Positions 23,792-35,700 are shown, numbered from the stretch's first letter. The stretch is DNA of 64,000 nt from Dipteris shenzhenensis (GCA_047967505.1 CM106538.1), one strand, 5' to 3'. Numbers and translations are program-made. Notes: a model not told the origin generated them from the sequence alone.

Positions 23792-25288
23792 AAAATAAGT
23801 GCCGCTTGGTTGCAAAAGGCAACAAAAATGGTAGAATGTTCACCTTGGATGTTGATATGCCTGAGGTGAAAGCTGCTATGTTTGCGCATGGGAGAGGTGT
23901 CATTGCAGATATTGAGATATGGCACAAGCGCATTGGGCACGTGAATATACAAAGGCTGAAATCTATGCAAACGAAAAACATTGTTGCAGGTTTGCCTAAA
24001 TTCAGAGTTGAGGGAATGCAAAAGTTATGTGAAGCAGGCCAGACATGCATTTCCTAAAAATGCTAAGGTGAGCAGAAGACCTTTGGAAGTGATCCATTCA
24101 GATGTTTGGACAACCAAAGCTGCTTCTATTGGTGGATGCCATTATTATGTGACGTTTATTGATGACTACACAAGGAAGGTGTGGATTTATTTTATGAAGC
24201 ACAAAAGTGAAGTGTTCAGCCATTTCAAGGCTTTTAAGGCCATGGTTGAAAAAGAGAAAGGTGTGCATATTAAAGTGCTAAGATCTGATGGAGGGGGAGA
24301 GTACTTTTCAGAAGAATTTTGTGAATATCTGAAAGAACAGGGAATTCAAAGGAAGTACTCATGCAGGTCTACCCCTCAGCAGAATGGGGTTGCAGAAAGG
24401 AAGAACATGCATATTGCAGAAGTAGGACGGGCGATCCTAAATGAGAAAAACATGCCTGATTATTTTTGGGCTGAAGCAGTAGCAACTGCTGTTTATATTA
24501 TGAACAGAACCCCCACTGCAGCTGTCCATGGCATGACGCCTGAAGAAATGTATACAGGCCAAAAACCAGATATTTCTCACTTGAAGGTATTTGGTTGCAT
24601 AGCTTATGTTCATGTTCCTGATGAGAAGAGAACAAAGCTGGATCCAAAGGCAGAAAAATGCATCTTTATTGGATATGCTCAGCACCAGAAAGGGTATCGC
24701 TGTTATAACCCTTCCACCCGCAAAATGCAAGTGAGCAGAGATGTTGTTTTTGATGAAATGAGCAGCTGGTATGCACCAACTGTTATGGTAGGAGATGTAG
24801 ATGCAGGAAATGGGAATGCTGCAATAAATGCAGAGCAGCAATCTCAAGCCTTGAGTGGACCTAGAGAGTCCTCTACTAGTGGATCTAATGCATGGACAGG
24901 GAGATTGAGATCTAGTGAATCGTCACATGGCAGTCCTGATAGTGTTGTGCAGGTATCACATAAGGGAAAAGAAAAAGTGGACCATGCTCCAGTATTTGAT
25001 GTGTCTGCTGGTAGTTCTCATGTTGATGGAGAGTCAAGCGGCTCTGAAATGAGCCTTGATGAGGAACTTGGGATTCCTTCTGTTGTTACACCTGGTGCAA
25101 GGAAAAGCATGCATGATTTAAAGATGCCTGCAACTGATCCAGTTGTACGGAGGTCCACTCGTATTAAGTATCCAGTTGACAGGCTGAGATATGATGGGTA
25201 TACAGCACATCACTATGCTTATATGGTCAAGGTTCTAGAGGAGCCAGAGCCCACATGTTTTGAGGATGCAGCAGGGCATAAAAATTAG
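23660..25288 (+). pseudogene. Copia-1 protease end and integrase, two frames
   Basis: The protease continues in the next frame from about 23668 (YLADVLHVPKITKNLVSVGQ). The integrase zinc region then shows WHKRIGHVN and LCEA, ending at a second break near 24040 where a small deletion appears to remove the last cysteine of the H-H-C-C finger. In a third frame the core reads VIHSDVW, TFIDDYTRKVWIYF, LRSDGGGEYFSEEF and NGVAERKN, so all three D, D, E catalytic residues are present. A linker leads to the third break: TAG at about 25286-25288 followed by a frame change. Integrase inserts the cDNA into the genome. Confidence 0.85.
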
Positions 25289-25296
25289 GAAGCACT

Positions 25297-26832
25297 ATGG
25301 ATGAAGAGATGGCTGCCTTGGATGCAAACCACACTTGGGATTTGATGCCTTTGCCTCATGATAAGAAGGCTATTGGCTGCAAGTGGGTTTACAAAGTAAA
25401 GCACAATGCTGATGGGTCTGTTAGCAAGTACAAGGCAAGATTGGTTGCCAAAGGTTTTGCACAGACATATGGAATTGACTATGAGGAAACTTTCAGCCCA
25501 GTTGCAAGGATGGCAACCGTGAGAGCAGTAATTGCTATGGCTGCTGCAAAGGGATGGTCTTTGCATCAGATGGATGTGAAAAATGCCTTCTTGCATGGTA
25601 ACTTGCAGGAAGAGGTTTATATGATGCAGCCAGAAGGTTATGAGGATAAAGCACACCCCGATTTTGTATGCAGGTTGCGCAAAGCCTTGTATGGCTTAAA
25701 ACAGGCGCCGAGGGCATGGTCAGACAAGATAGGGCAATATCTTGTCACTATTGGATTTCAGATTTCCGATTCAGATTTTTCACTTTATGTGAAAAGGACA
25801 AACAGAGGGATTGTGCTTATAGTCATCTATGTTGATGACTTGATTATTACAGGTGATAGTGATGCAGACATTAATGAAGTGAAGCTGCTGTTGAAGCAGA
25901 AATTTGAGATGAAGGATTTGGGAGAGCTGCGTTACTTCTTGGGCATTGAGGTTATTAGATCCCCGAGTGGGATATGGCTGTTGCAAAGGCAATACGGTTT
26001 GGACATGCTGTCCAAATATGGGATGACAGGCTGTAAGCCTATCTCTGTTCCATTGGAGCAGAATGTGAAGCTCAATGCAGAGTCAGGTGAGCTTCTTGAA
26101 GATATTACTATGTACAGGCGCATAGTAGGTAGCTTGATTTACATGACTATAACCAGACCAGATTTGAGCTATGCTGTGGGGCTGGTGAGTCAGTTTATGC
26201 AGGCACCGAGGAAGCCACATTTGGATGCGGCTAGGCGCATACTGCGGTATGTGAAGTCCACATTGCATTATGGACTGTTTTATGAAGCTGGGTGTGCATT
26301 ACAGGTACATGGATACACAGATGCTGACTGGGCTGGTAGTGTCTCAGACAGGAGATCTACTAGTGGTTTTATGTTTTCCCTTGGGAGTGGTGCCATCAGT
26401 TGGAGCAGCAAGAAGCAGCCAACAGTTGCCTTGTCGAGCACAGAGGCTGAGTACAGGGGTGCAGCAATGGCTGCATGTGAGGTAGCTTGGTTACGAAAGC
26501 TACTTGCAGATATGGGACAGTCAGTTCATGCAGCAGTTGTCATTCATTGTGACAACATTAGCAGCATCATGCTTGCTAATAACCCAGTTTATCATGCTAG
26601 AACGAAGCACATTGAGGTGCATTATCACTTTGTGAGAGAGAAGGTTCTAGCTGGTGAGATTGATCTTGTCTATGTCAGCACTGAGGAGCATGTGGCTGAT
26701 ATCTTTACGAAGGCATTGGGTACCGAGAAGCTTCGCAGATTTAGGAGCTTGCTTGGTGTACGTGAGATGGATTTGAGCTTGAGGGGGAGTGTTGAGATAT
26801 CAAGCTCTATCCCCGACATATCTCCTGGATGA
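25297..26832 (+). pseudogene. Copia-1 reverse transcriptase and RNase H
   Basis: 511 open codons. RT: CKWVYKVKHNADGS, KARLVAKGFAQTYG, the palm aspartate in QMDVKNAFLHG, and the active-site YVDDLIITG (25828-). RNase H: GYTDADWAGS, VALSSTEAEYRG and HCDNISSIMLANNP, then KHIEVHYHFVREKV and DIFTKALG. All expected acidic residues are present. The frame runs 43 bases into the 3' LTR and stops at 26830-26832. The domain pair copies element RNA into DNA. It looks enzymatically intact but is not joined in frame to gag because of the upstream breaks. Confidence 0.9.
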
Positions 26833-27099
26833 CTATCATTTATGTCACCGCCTATGTTAGTTGTACTCGTGGTGTAGTTAGACTACCACGTATGTTTTTG
26901 GTTTGGGTTCACATATGAACCACGTATTCTAGGTTTTGACATATAGGGTATTTCCCTCTTCTATTGTATAGTTGTTTGTATAGTTGTTGTGTGCAAAAGT
27001 GAAGAAAGGCTTCACCCTCCAACCTTGTGTCCTCTCTCTTTTGTGTGTTGTGAATAAAGCTGAACTTGAGTCTCCTATCTCTCTCCCTCTTTCTTTACA
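26790..27099 (+). repeat. Copia-1 3' LTR
   Basis: 310 bp, identical to the 5' LTR except for a 12-bp tandem repetition (TTGTATAGTTG...) near 26964-26990. A purine tract GAGGGGGAG (26781-26789) abuts its start and would prime plus-strand synthesis. Confidence 0.95.
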
Positions 27100-27104
27100 A
27101 AAAA

Positions 27105-28580
27105 TGGGTATGATTATGAGCATGCATTTTGTGAATCCTTTCCATTGTTCTACACAAGGTTTTAACATTTTGGTTGACAAGAATTTAAAGCAAGTCAAAA
27201 TGCATATTCTTTATGGTATACTAGGCTATCTCACCAAAGATTTCATGCTTTCACATTACTAAATGGTCGACCACAACTTCACAAATAAGAAATCAATCAT
27301 GGAGTTGAGTTGTACACTCTCTATGGGTTCATGACCTTAAAAACAAGGTGTCTCTCTGTAGTTGTTGAGAGGTGGTACATGTACCACCAGTTCAACATGC
27401 AGACAAATGATGATTAGTTTGCTTGGCTACGTTGTATCTATGCTACATGGATGCAAGTATTATCTGATAGCTTCCTAGGTGATCCCATTCGAGGGACATG
27501 GGCAACATTGTTCCATATGGACTTGTCTTAAGAATTTTCCAACTATCTAGATGCATTAGTGGCAAGTTTTCTTTTCTATTTACCATTGGAGTCTTTCTTT
27601 GATAGTGGATGCTTTGCTTATAGCACGTCCTCTACTGGCTATGAGCCCATCATCTCCTAATAGTGCACGTGGGGTGTCATCATTAGAGCGTCCTTACTTC
27701 GTAAAAGATCTCAAGAGGTGGATGCAAAGGACCCTTTGGCTGACACAAAGCATAATAGGGATTTCCTCTGTCTACTAGTGGATGAACTTATTGTTGTGGT
27801 GAATTCCATGTTTGTAGCCATCGATCTACGTTATTCTATTTATATTGTACCCACCTCTACAAAAGCGCTCTCATTTATCTATTTGCCCTTGCACTACTCA
27901 CACATTACTATCCACCGCTTCCCCCTCATTCTCAATTCCCCACCCATTCTCACTAGCATAGATGTGTGGGGTTGAAATCCATACCTCATTATGACGAGAG
28001 TTGTTGTTGAATGTTCGGCACTATTATATGCAAAGTGTGGGTAAATAATATTACCAATTAATTTTCCTTTTACTCACATATGCTTGAAGCGTATCCTCAA
28101 TGAGTTGATTGACCCTTAGTGGTGGATAGTGTTGATATTCAACGTAGTCTTCAACCTCATGAAAATACACCTTTAAGATCCCATTTTCCATATGGGATCT
28201 TTAAAGGACTAGCAACCACCTACATTAAGACATTTATCTTTATTGACTTTGCATTTTTGCCAATTCAAGACATAATCTTAGACATCCTTACTTATTCCTT
28301 ATTCCCAACCAAAACAATTTTCTCGCAATAAGTAAGCCTATCTAACCTTTCTTCCTTTAAGTTATAATTCACTACAAGTCATTTTATACTTTTTTGATCA
28401 ATTATGATCTCAAACTTAGAACCATAAGATAGTGCCTCCATTTCGTTAATGCATAAACTATAGCATACACATCCTGAGGTGATCACATGTCGAGTAATTC
28501 CATTGAGCACAATCTAATTATTACTTTCAAAAGCTATTGGTCAATCCCTTTGTAGAAGCACCATACAACAGCAACATTGC
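27105..28580. other. No recognised gene
   Basis: Unannotated AT-rich DNA right of Copia-1. The first 60 bases (GAATCCTTTCCATT, then CAAGGTTTTAACATT) are a diverged copy of 21480-21520 on the other side of the element, so a local duplication preceded the insertion. Confidence 0.5.
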
Positions 28581-28589
28581 TAGCATTTG

Positions 28590-29650
28590 TTTCAACCATA
28601 AATGATTCATTGGGATCCACTACCTCTAAGATAAGGGTTATAGCTATAGCTATTTTTAGTTTGTAAAAATTGCTCCTTCAAGGATCATCCTAGTCCCCTT
28701 TCCCTTAAGGTAAACTAGCATGACAACATATTATTGGATGAATCCTCTATAAAATCTAGACAAATCTAAGACTATTTGTAATTCTTCTAAGGTAATATGG
28801 CCTTGGGTTTCCAAGACCCCTTCTTTGGATATGATATGTTTCAAGTATCATACTTCTTTTGAAAAGAATTCAAGCTTGCATTCTTTAGCAAAAAGAGAGC
28901 TATCTCTAAGAATTTGGAACAATTCTCTTACATGTTTCATAGGCTTCTTTTTTAAAAAACTATAGATGAGGATATCATCTAAGAATATTACAACACATCT
29001 TCCTAAATATGGCTTTAATGATGATGATGATGTTCTAATATAACACAAACTTTTTGTCCATACTTCTCTTGAAAAGAATTCACCTTGAGATTCTTTAACA
29101 AAAAGGGGGCTATCTCTAAGCAATTGGAACATGTTTCTTAAATCTTCCATATGCTTCTTTTTTGTTTATTTATAAATGAGGATGTCATCTAAAAATAGTA
29201 TAGTGGATTTCCTAAATTTGGCCTTAAGACACAATTCATTTTGTGTCATAAATGTTGCTGGAGCATTACTTAAACAAAATGGCATTACTTTAAATTGATA
29301 ATTACCTTACCCCAGTATGAAAAGATGTTTTGGTTTTTCTTCTTATCTAAATCGTACTTGATGCTATCTAGATTTTAATCAATTTTAGTAAAAATATTTA
29401 ATCCCTTGCAATTGGTAAAAGAGTTTATCAATGCAAGGCATAGGATGTTTGTTTTTTATTGTCATTTTTTCAAAAGTGTGGTAATCCATGCATAAGCACA
29501 TAGTACCATCCTTTTTCTTTACTAGTAAAATCAATGAAGACTAAGCTAAGCTTCTAGGTTGAATTTGACCTTTTGTAAGATATTGAAATAGCTATGTTTC
29601 TACCTCACATACCTTTGTTTGACTAAGCCTATAAAGGAGGTTTACAAATA
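28590..29650 (-). pseudogene. Gypsy (Ty3) reverse transcriptase remnant
   Basis: Read leftwards from about 29500: [30 protein letters not shown], then ILFLDDILIYK. These are the Ty3 RT blocks including the L/F-L-D-D active site. Stops and frame changes are frequent. The block LDDILIY...LFQ-LRDS-LF occurs twice in succession (about 29040-29200 and 28856-29010), so the palm region was tandemly duplicated. No RNase H or integrase was recognised to the left. Confidence 0.7.
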
Positions 29651-30127
29651 GGGGTAGATTCAGGAAATGTATTTAATTTTATGATCTACTTCTCTCTGAG
29701 GGGGTAAACAACTAGGAAAGTCAAGCACAAAACATCCTTTCCTTCAACCACTATATCATTCATTAAAAGAAATGTTATGCTTTTCAACAACATCAAGTAT
29801 TTAAAAGTGAAGAAGAAATTAAATTATCAACAAACATAAAATCACAAATGTATACGCCAAATTCTTGTCAGTGCAGGAGTCGTTCCAATCTCATCAAACA
29901 AATAAGTAGAGAATTATGTATACCATGTTTCCCTTGAAGCTCAATGTCCTACCATGCTTTTTTAATATGATGGAATTATTGAAATAACTCGCCTGTAAGA
30001 TTTCCTTGAGACAATAGAGCCATTTTTGACCTATGGCCACGTCTATTCTCTCAAGATGCATGGAAATTCAAATCATCCTCATAGCATTGAATGGCCCCTC
30101 TGCACCATTAACTTTTTTATCACCACC

Positions 30128-30600
30128 CTTTGCAATAGAATTGACCTTTCTCACTTTAGATTTGTCATGGTATGAGTTCTTTTAGAAAGGAAGATGCATT
30201 ATCTAGTTCCCTATTATTTGTCCACAGTGTTGGAATTCAAATTTGGTGTCGAATCGTTCCCTTTTAATATGGAAACTTGTCTCTTGATTCCGCTTTCCAA
30301 AGTCAATTCTCTCGACCCTGATCTCCAAAGTCAATCCTTTTGATCTTGATGGATCTCTGCTTTGGACCCTTTGCAATAGAGTCGACCTTTCTCACTTTGG
30401 ACTTGTAATGGCATGAGTTCTTTTAGAAAGGAAGATGCATTATCTAGTTCCCTATTATTTATTCATAATGTTGGAATTCAATTTTGGTGTCGAATCGTTC
30501 CCTTTCAATATGGGAACTTGTCTCTTGATCCCGCTTTCCGAAGTCAATCCTCTCGACCCTGATCATTAAAGTCGATCCTTTTGATCATGATGGATCTCTG
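30128..30600 (+). repeat. 241-bp tandem duplication
   Basis: CCTTTGCAATAGA...GACCTTTCTCACTTT begins at about 30128 and again at about 30368. The copies share AGAAAGGAAGATGCATTATC and GTGTCGAATCGTTCCC. Non-coding. Confidence 0.8.
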
Positions 30601-31278
30601 CTTTGGAACAGAAGAGGTTGGGACAAAACAAATATTTGTTTTTGCAAAGGAAGGGAGGGGGGTAAAAAGGGGCTTATGGCATGGATTTTCTTTTGTTAAG
30701 GTCTATGACCTTTGGTATAATTGGGTTTTTAAAAGTTTAGTCTTGCCTTGTTTGTGTAGATCGATAGTAGCACGACGACACAAATCCTATAGAACGTTAT
30801 TTCTTCTAGCCCTGTGCCCTTGGAGGATTCTATCCGAATCAAAAAAGTTTCAAAGAAAGGTCTCTTAGCAAACCATTATCCCATGAAGCCTTTGATCCAA
30901 CAACCATCCCACGAACATTTGAGAGATGCCCGAGGGAAATGCTTGCTATAATTTTTATACCTTTGATTATGTAGAATTCCATCTTCTTTGATGTGGTGTG
31001 CAGCTTAGCTAGTCCTTCATAAACACAGTACTCCTGAGGTTTGTATCATGAGTCATGTGTTATGTAAGATCTCCTTCAAAGCTAGTAGTTTGGTTGTTAC
31101 TTTCTGTTTGCAGTTATGTCATTTGTTGCTGCAGCTTGAACTTTGCAGCTAAAGCCCTAGTAAAGCTGCATTTATCTATCAACACTCGAGAGCGGATTAA
31201 GTCCTCAATTGTTGGAAACTTCACACTAGTATCAAAGCAGGATAAACATAGAGAGAACAACCCATCCTATTCATCCCT

Positions 31279-31352
31279 TTTGTTTAGCTCCTTTTACACT
31301 ACTAATGAGGTGTCATTGTTTAGCTCCTTTTACACTACTAATGAGGTGTCAT
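31279..31352 (+). repeat. 37-bp perfect tandem duplication
   Basis: Two adjacent identical copies of a unit beginning TGTTTAGCTCCTTTTACACT and ending GGTGTCATTG. Confidence 0.85.
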
Positions 31353-31592
31353 TGAGCCATAATAGCCTTTTGACACGTAATATTGTTTGTAATCCACTTT
31401 TCATGTTGATCTCGTTCCATAGGATCTATCCCAGGTAAGATAATATTTGATGTTACCATACAAAGGACAATTTGGAAACGAAGATGGAGGGACTCCCACC
31501 CCTCGCTACAACACACAATCCCATGACACACTCTACATGCACTGGAGACAATACGGCATTGAGGCAAGTGAGGTGGATAGAAGCAAGTCTAA

Positions 31593-32026
31593 GGGTGTTT
31601 ACACACTGAAGTGCCCAAGGCTGGGCACCCTTTTGGACCAATAGGAAGCTTGAGTTTTGGCTTTGGGCGTGCACCTCTTTACACATACACTGCCCATCCC
31701 TAAACCAAATAATCTGACGTGGAGTCCACGTCTTGCCCTCTCCAAGCCCTTCCATGGGCAGCCAAGCTTGGCTGCCCAACGATGGGCAGGCTGATGATAG
31801 CCAATGGTTGAAATCCTCTAGGTCCCTCAGCTCCAATCAGAGCTTCATGTCCGAGCGGTGTGTGCTTTGGCGGTGTGTAAAGGGGGTGCCCATGGGTGGG
31901 CACTCAGTTTTTTAAAAACTTCATGATGGGCAGGTCATGTGTAATGGGGTGTGCCCATTCTAGCCCGCCCATGATTGTTTTTGGGTGCCCACTCTTTGGG
32001 CACCCTTTGGCGGTGTGTAAACAGCC
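31593..32026. mobile_element. Tourist-like MITE (PIF/Harbinger type)
   Basis: 434 bp with terminal inverted repeats: GGGTGTTTACAC at the left end and GTGTAAACAGCC at the right end (11 of 12 pairs). The similarity continues inward, through TGCCCAA and TGGGCACC, for about 40 bases. It is flanked by TAA on both sides (31590-31592 and 32027-32029), the 3-bp TWA target duplication typical of PIF/Harbinger. No transposase inside. Several internal GTGCCCA/TGGGCAC inverted pairs are present. It lies about 640 bp upstream of the RFC1 start codon and could carry or disturb regulatory sequence. Confidence 0.75.
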
Positions 32027-32526
32027 TAAGTTTGTGCAACCTAAACACCAACAAAGCACAATATGGTGTGGTCTAAGTGCCCATGTGTGGGTGGGTACAA
32101 AAATATAAAATGAACTAAATAGCACCAAGCAAATAAGAATGGCCCACTAGAATATGGTACAAATGCAATCGCCAACGCAAAATTTGGGTGGGCGAGGGTT
32201 GGATAGGGGATTGAGACTGCCCATTTGCCCAAGAGCTAGTTGCCTGGCGGCCACATATTGAGACGCTCTTGTTGCCCACGCATGGGCACTTATTGTTGCA
32301 AAAGGGGCGGGGAGTGATTTGTAGCAAACTCATTCGACCCACAAGGATGAATGATCATCCTGTGGCAGTATCTCTGGCTGCATTGTCTCAACAGGGCACG
32401 ACGATGGCCATCCGGCTTGGGCGTTGTGCCGGGCCTAATGGGTGGATGCACCCTGCCTCTTTCTCAAAGCAAAGGGGAGCCCCTTCCCTTGAAAGCTTCC
32501 ATTGAGAGGTTGCAAGCCATTCTTCA

Positions 32527-32735
32527 TCATGCCTGCAGATGTTAGTGTTGCTCTCAAAGTTTATATATGATTTTGCAACTCTATTTCTCCTCTGTTGCAG
32601 ACTGGTTACAATTTGCTACTTTGCAAGGCATTGTTCTTCAATCAGGTTTTCTGCAGAACATCATGCCTGCAGATGTAAGTGTTGCTCTCAAAGCTTGTAC
32701 ATGATTTTGCAACTCTCCTTCTTCTCCTCCTCCTC
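32527..32735 (+). repeat. Duplicated ~75-bp block containing the RFC1 start micro-exon
   Basis: A block starting ATCATGCCTGCAGATGT and running through AGTGTTGCTCTCAAAG and ATGATTTTGCAACTCT occurs at about 32527 and again at about 32661, offset 134 bp. Each copy contains ATG-CCT-GCA-GAT followed by a possible donor: GTTAGT in copy 1 and the ideal GTAAGT in copy 2. Only copy 2 is used in the gene model given here. Confidence 0.7.
32663..32674 (+). CDS. RFC1: RFC1 exon 1 (start micro-exon)
   Basis: ATG-CCT-GCA-GAT followed by a consensus donor GTAAGT at 32675. Joining to exon 2 gives MPAD-SDIRRWF in phase, close to the MSDIRKWF start of other plant RFC1 proteins. The alternative is an unspliced start at the in-frame ATG at 33122, which would add 13 hydrophobic residues not seen in relatives. 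The exact start is the least certain part of the model. Confidence 0.6.
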
Positions 32736-35700
32736 TCTCGATTTTGGGTTTTGGAACTCCTTTCTGGATTTGGGTTTTTGTCCTCTGTTTCCATTGCATG
32801 CACATGTCCACTCCAACAACTCTTTTGGGTTTTTGATCGAGGCAGCAGCAGCATTGATCAAGCTCCAAATCTTGCTCTGAAATGCATTGTTTCCGTTTTG
32901 GGCTTTCCTTTTCCGATTTGGAATAGGATTTTTGCCGTCTTGTTCAAGCTTCGATCACCTTTTCTCCTGAGTCCGCTTCGTAGATTTTGGCGGGAACTTT
33001 AGAGCCCTGCTCTACTCTGCCTTACCAAACTTGTCTAGCTTTGTCGTCCTCTTCATTTATCCTATGGCGAGTCTTTTTTAGCCTTCATCGATCGCTGTTT
33101 TCAGGATTTTTCCATCATCTCATGTTTCTGATTGCCTCCCTGTTTGCTCACTTTACGCAGTCGGATATTCGTCGCTGGTTTCTGAAGCAGCCTCACAAGA
33201 AAGATTCTGGCGAACCAGAGCCTCCGATCAAGGTATTCAATATGTTGTCTGTCACAGGAGATCATTGCCCTTCTTGCAATGCCTGTATGTGAAGAATATT
33301 CATTTTCCGCTACAGGATTCGCGCTCGGACCTGAAGAAAGCAAGCAAATATTTCTCGGGCGCTGCACATGGTGGTAAGGCGAATGATAACAAGCTGAAAC
33401 AAGAGAAGTCGCCTGCCAACAATCTTGTTAGCGATGATAACAAGCTGAAACCAGAGAAGTCGCCTGCCAAAAGGAAGCAACAAAATGCTGGTATTCAGGT
33501 GGAAACGAAGAGCGAACCTTCGCCCAAAAAAACACGTATTGAGAACGAGGGAGCGAACAAAGTGGCATTTCGCGAAGATGATTTTAGCCACGCTGATGAA
33601 CCTGCAACGGCAACTCCTTCTCCTGGGCGCGGAAGGGGAAGAGGAAGGGGAAGGGGACGGGGCGTGTCTGCATCGCCGTCTGAGGAGAGCAGACCGGTCA
33701 CTACTGGTCGGGGCCGTGGAGGATCGGGCAGAGGCGGAGCTGCCTTCTTTCAGTCGAGAGGGGAACCACCTCACAAAGGACAAAAGGTTTTACCTAAGCC
33801 ATTCCCCTGTACTTAATGTTTTCTTGACAAAGTTTATGATGAACTTCATTTTTTGCTGAAATTTTGGACAGGACGTACCTGAAGGTGCCGAAAATTGCTT
33901 GGCAGGTTCAACGTTCGTCATCAGTGGAACTCTCGACAGGTCGGGCTAAAATTGTAATTCAGAGATTAGTCGGTTATGATGTTGGTCACTCGCTATTATG
34001 CCGAGTGTTTATTTTATTTTACAGTTTGGAACGAGAAGAGGTGGAAGACCTTATAAAGAGACACGGGGGTCGTGTGACAACCAGTGTCAGCAAAAAAACA
34101 GTTAGTATCATTGCAAACAACGCTTTCCTCTCAAATGCTCTAGCTCTAGATGTTGTGAAAGGTGGCAGCTTTGCCCCTGCTTATTTTGGGCATTTTTCAG
34201 AGTTATTTGCTTGCTGATGAGGACATCGGAGGCCGCAAATCACAGAAAGCCAAAGAGCTAGGGTTTGCACTCTCTTTTTTCCCGATGTTGTAAAAGTGTT
34301 GGGTTGTGACTCGTGCAGAGATTGATTGGTGCCCATCATTTATACTTACATGCAAAGTTGAGCAAGGCTTCTAAGGTAAATCGTGTTGCATGTAATGTGT
34401 GACGTGGACAGAGTATCATTCCTTACTGAAGATGGACTATTTGATATAATCCGCTCTTCAAAGCACCAGAAGCCCACTCCCAAGCAAGTAGAGACCACAA
34501 CAGCTGGAAAACGAGGTAACTGTGGCAGTACAAGAAGAATTATGCTAGTCCTGTATACATTTTGCAAATGCAGTTGAGCACTGCTTCTGAATGTACCATT
34601 TCTTTTCAGAGGTGGAGGCACACAAGTGTCAACGTCAAAGTGTAAAGGTGATTGATTCAAAGGCAGCCTATGGTAAATCAGCAGGTTCTCTGCCGGACGT
34701 GAAGGCGAAATCGCCTGCCTCCTTTTCAACCGAATTGAAACCAAAGGCAGGGATTGTGGAGACAGAAGCATGGCCACAGAAGCATCAACCGAGGACTGCT
34801 AATGATATAATGGGGAATCAGTCCATTGTATGAATTTCCCTTCTTGAATATCCTTGAGGCAGAGTGAAAGGGAACATGAGTAATGAACATATAAACGAAC
34901 ATCGACTTAATAGGCGAGCAAATAGAAAATTGACCGAGAGATGCAAACAAGCTAAAGAGACCTCAGATAATAGTGAAAAGAAAGACAAACTGGGTGAGTT
35001 TTGTGTCTTGGGTGGTTTTGTTTTTGCCAATGTGACAGTTTTGATTAGCTAACTCTGTCCCTTTCAGTGCCAAGCCACAGTGGTTTAGAACAAGAAGGGT
35101 GTTGATCATATAGGTTAGGGGTCAGCAAGAGCTTTTGTTATACAAAGCAGCAATTACAGTATCCACTCTCCTTTTTGGTAAGCTGTGCCATGTTAAGTAA
35201 TGTCATTCCTTCTGGTCTGAGAGTTGTTACATAACTGAACCACCCCCTGAAGTGGGCTATGTATGAGAGACCAGAGAGATCACAACAGATTTTAATTGAG
35301 CTTTTAATTAAGCGAAATTTCAGCTGACCTATGGCACAAGCTTGTTCTTGTCTAGCCATTCACGAGTAGCAGAAATTCCACTGCATGGCAGCAGGCCACC
35401 AAAGTTCCCACAATGTTTGCTATCATCAAGTGGCAAGGAAAAACTGTTTGATGTCCTCTTCTTGCCAGTATTTGGATGCTGGTAGCATACATGTCTTGCT
35501 CTTGGCCCTGGGATCCTGGAGGTTGTGGTTATATGGAGGGTGCACCTATCAGGTGCTTGCAGTGGGACCCAGGAGTGTGGGAATGGATAGATCATGGGCA
35601 CCGAGAGAGGAGGATTCCCTTCTTTCGTTTCACGGTTAGTAATGCCAGGAGATTTCAGCTGCGCCGTAGGGGTAATGTAGGCATGGTCCCCAAGGAGGAG

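Larger units (their letters stand above)
21637..27099 (+). mobile_element. Copia-1: young LTR retrotransposon with broken pol
   Basis: 5,463 bp. The LTRs at 21637-21934 and 26790-27099 are identical apart from a 12-bp insertion in the 3' copy. AAAAA lies directly outside both ends (21632-21636 and 27100-27104), the expected 5-bp target duplication. Primer site, gag, protease, integrase, RT and RNase H follow in Copia order, with a purine tract before the 3' LTR. Identical LTRs mean recent insertion. Despite this the coding region has three lesions: near 23665, near 24040, and a TAG plus frame change at about 25285-25300. It may have moved using enzymes from an intact relative, or the breaks arose on or after insertion. 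Confidence 0.95.

Noticed and set aside
33122-33160. ATG at 33122 as the RFC1 start without an upstream exon
   Set aside because: In frame, but it would add 13 hydrophobic residues and ignore the good acceptor at 33158-33160. The spliced start from 32663 gives a conventional N-terminus. Kept as an alternative.
33310-33783. 157-codon minus-strand frame across RFC1 exon 3
   Set aside because: Shadow of the GC-rich, RG-coding exon; it reads as Ser/Arg/Pro low complexity and has no domain.
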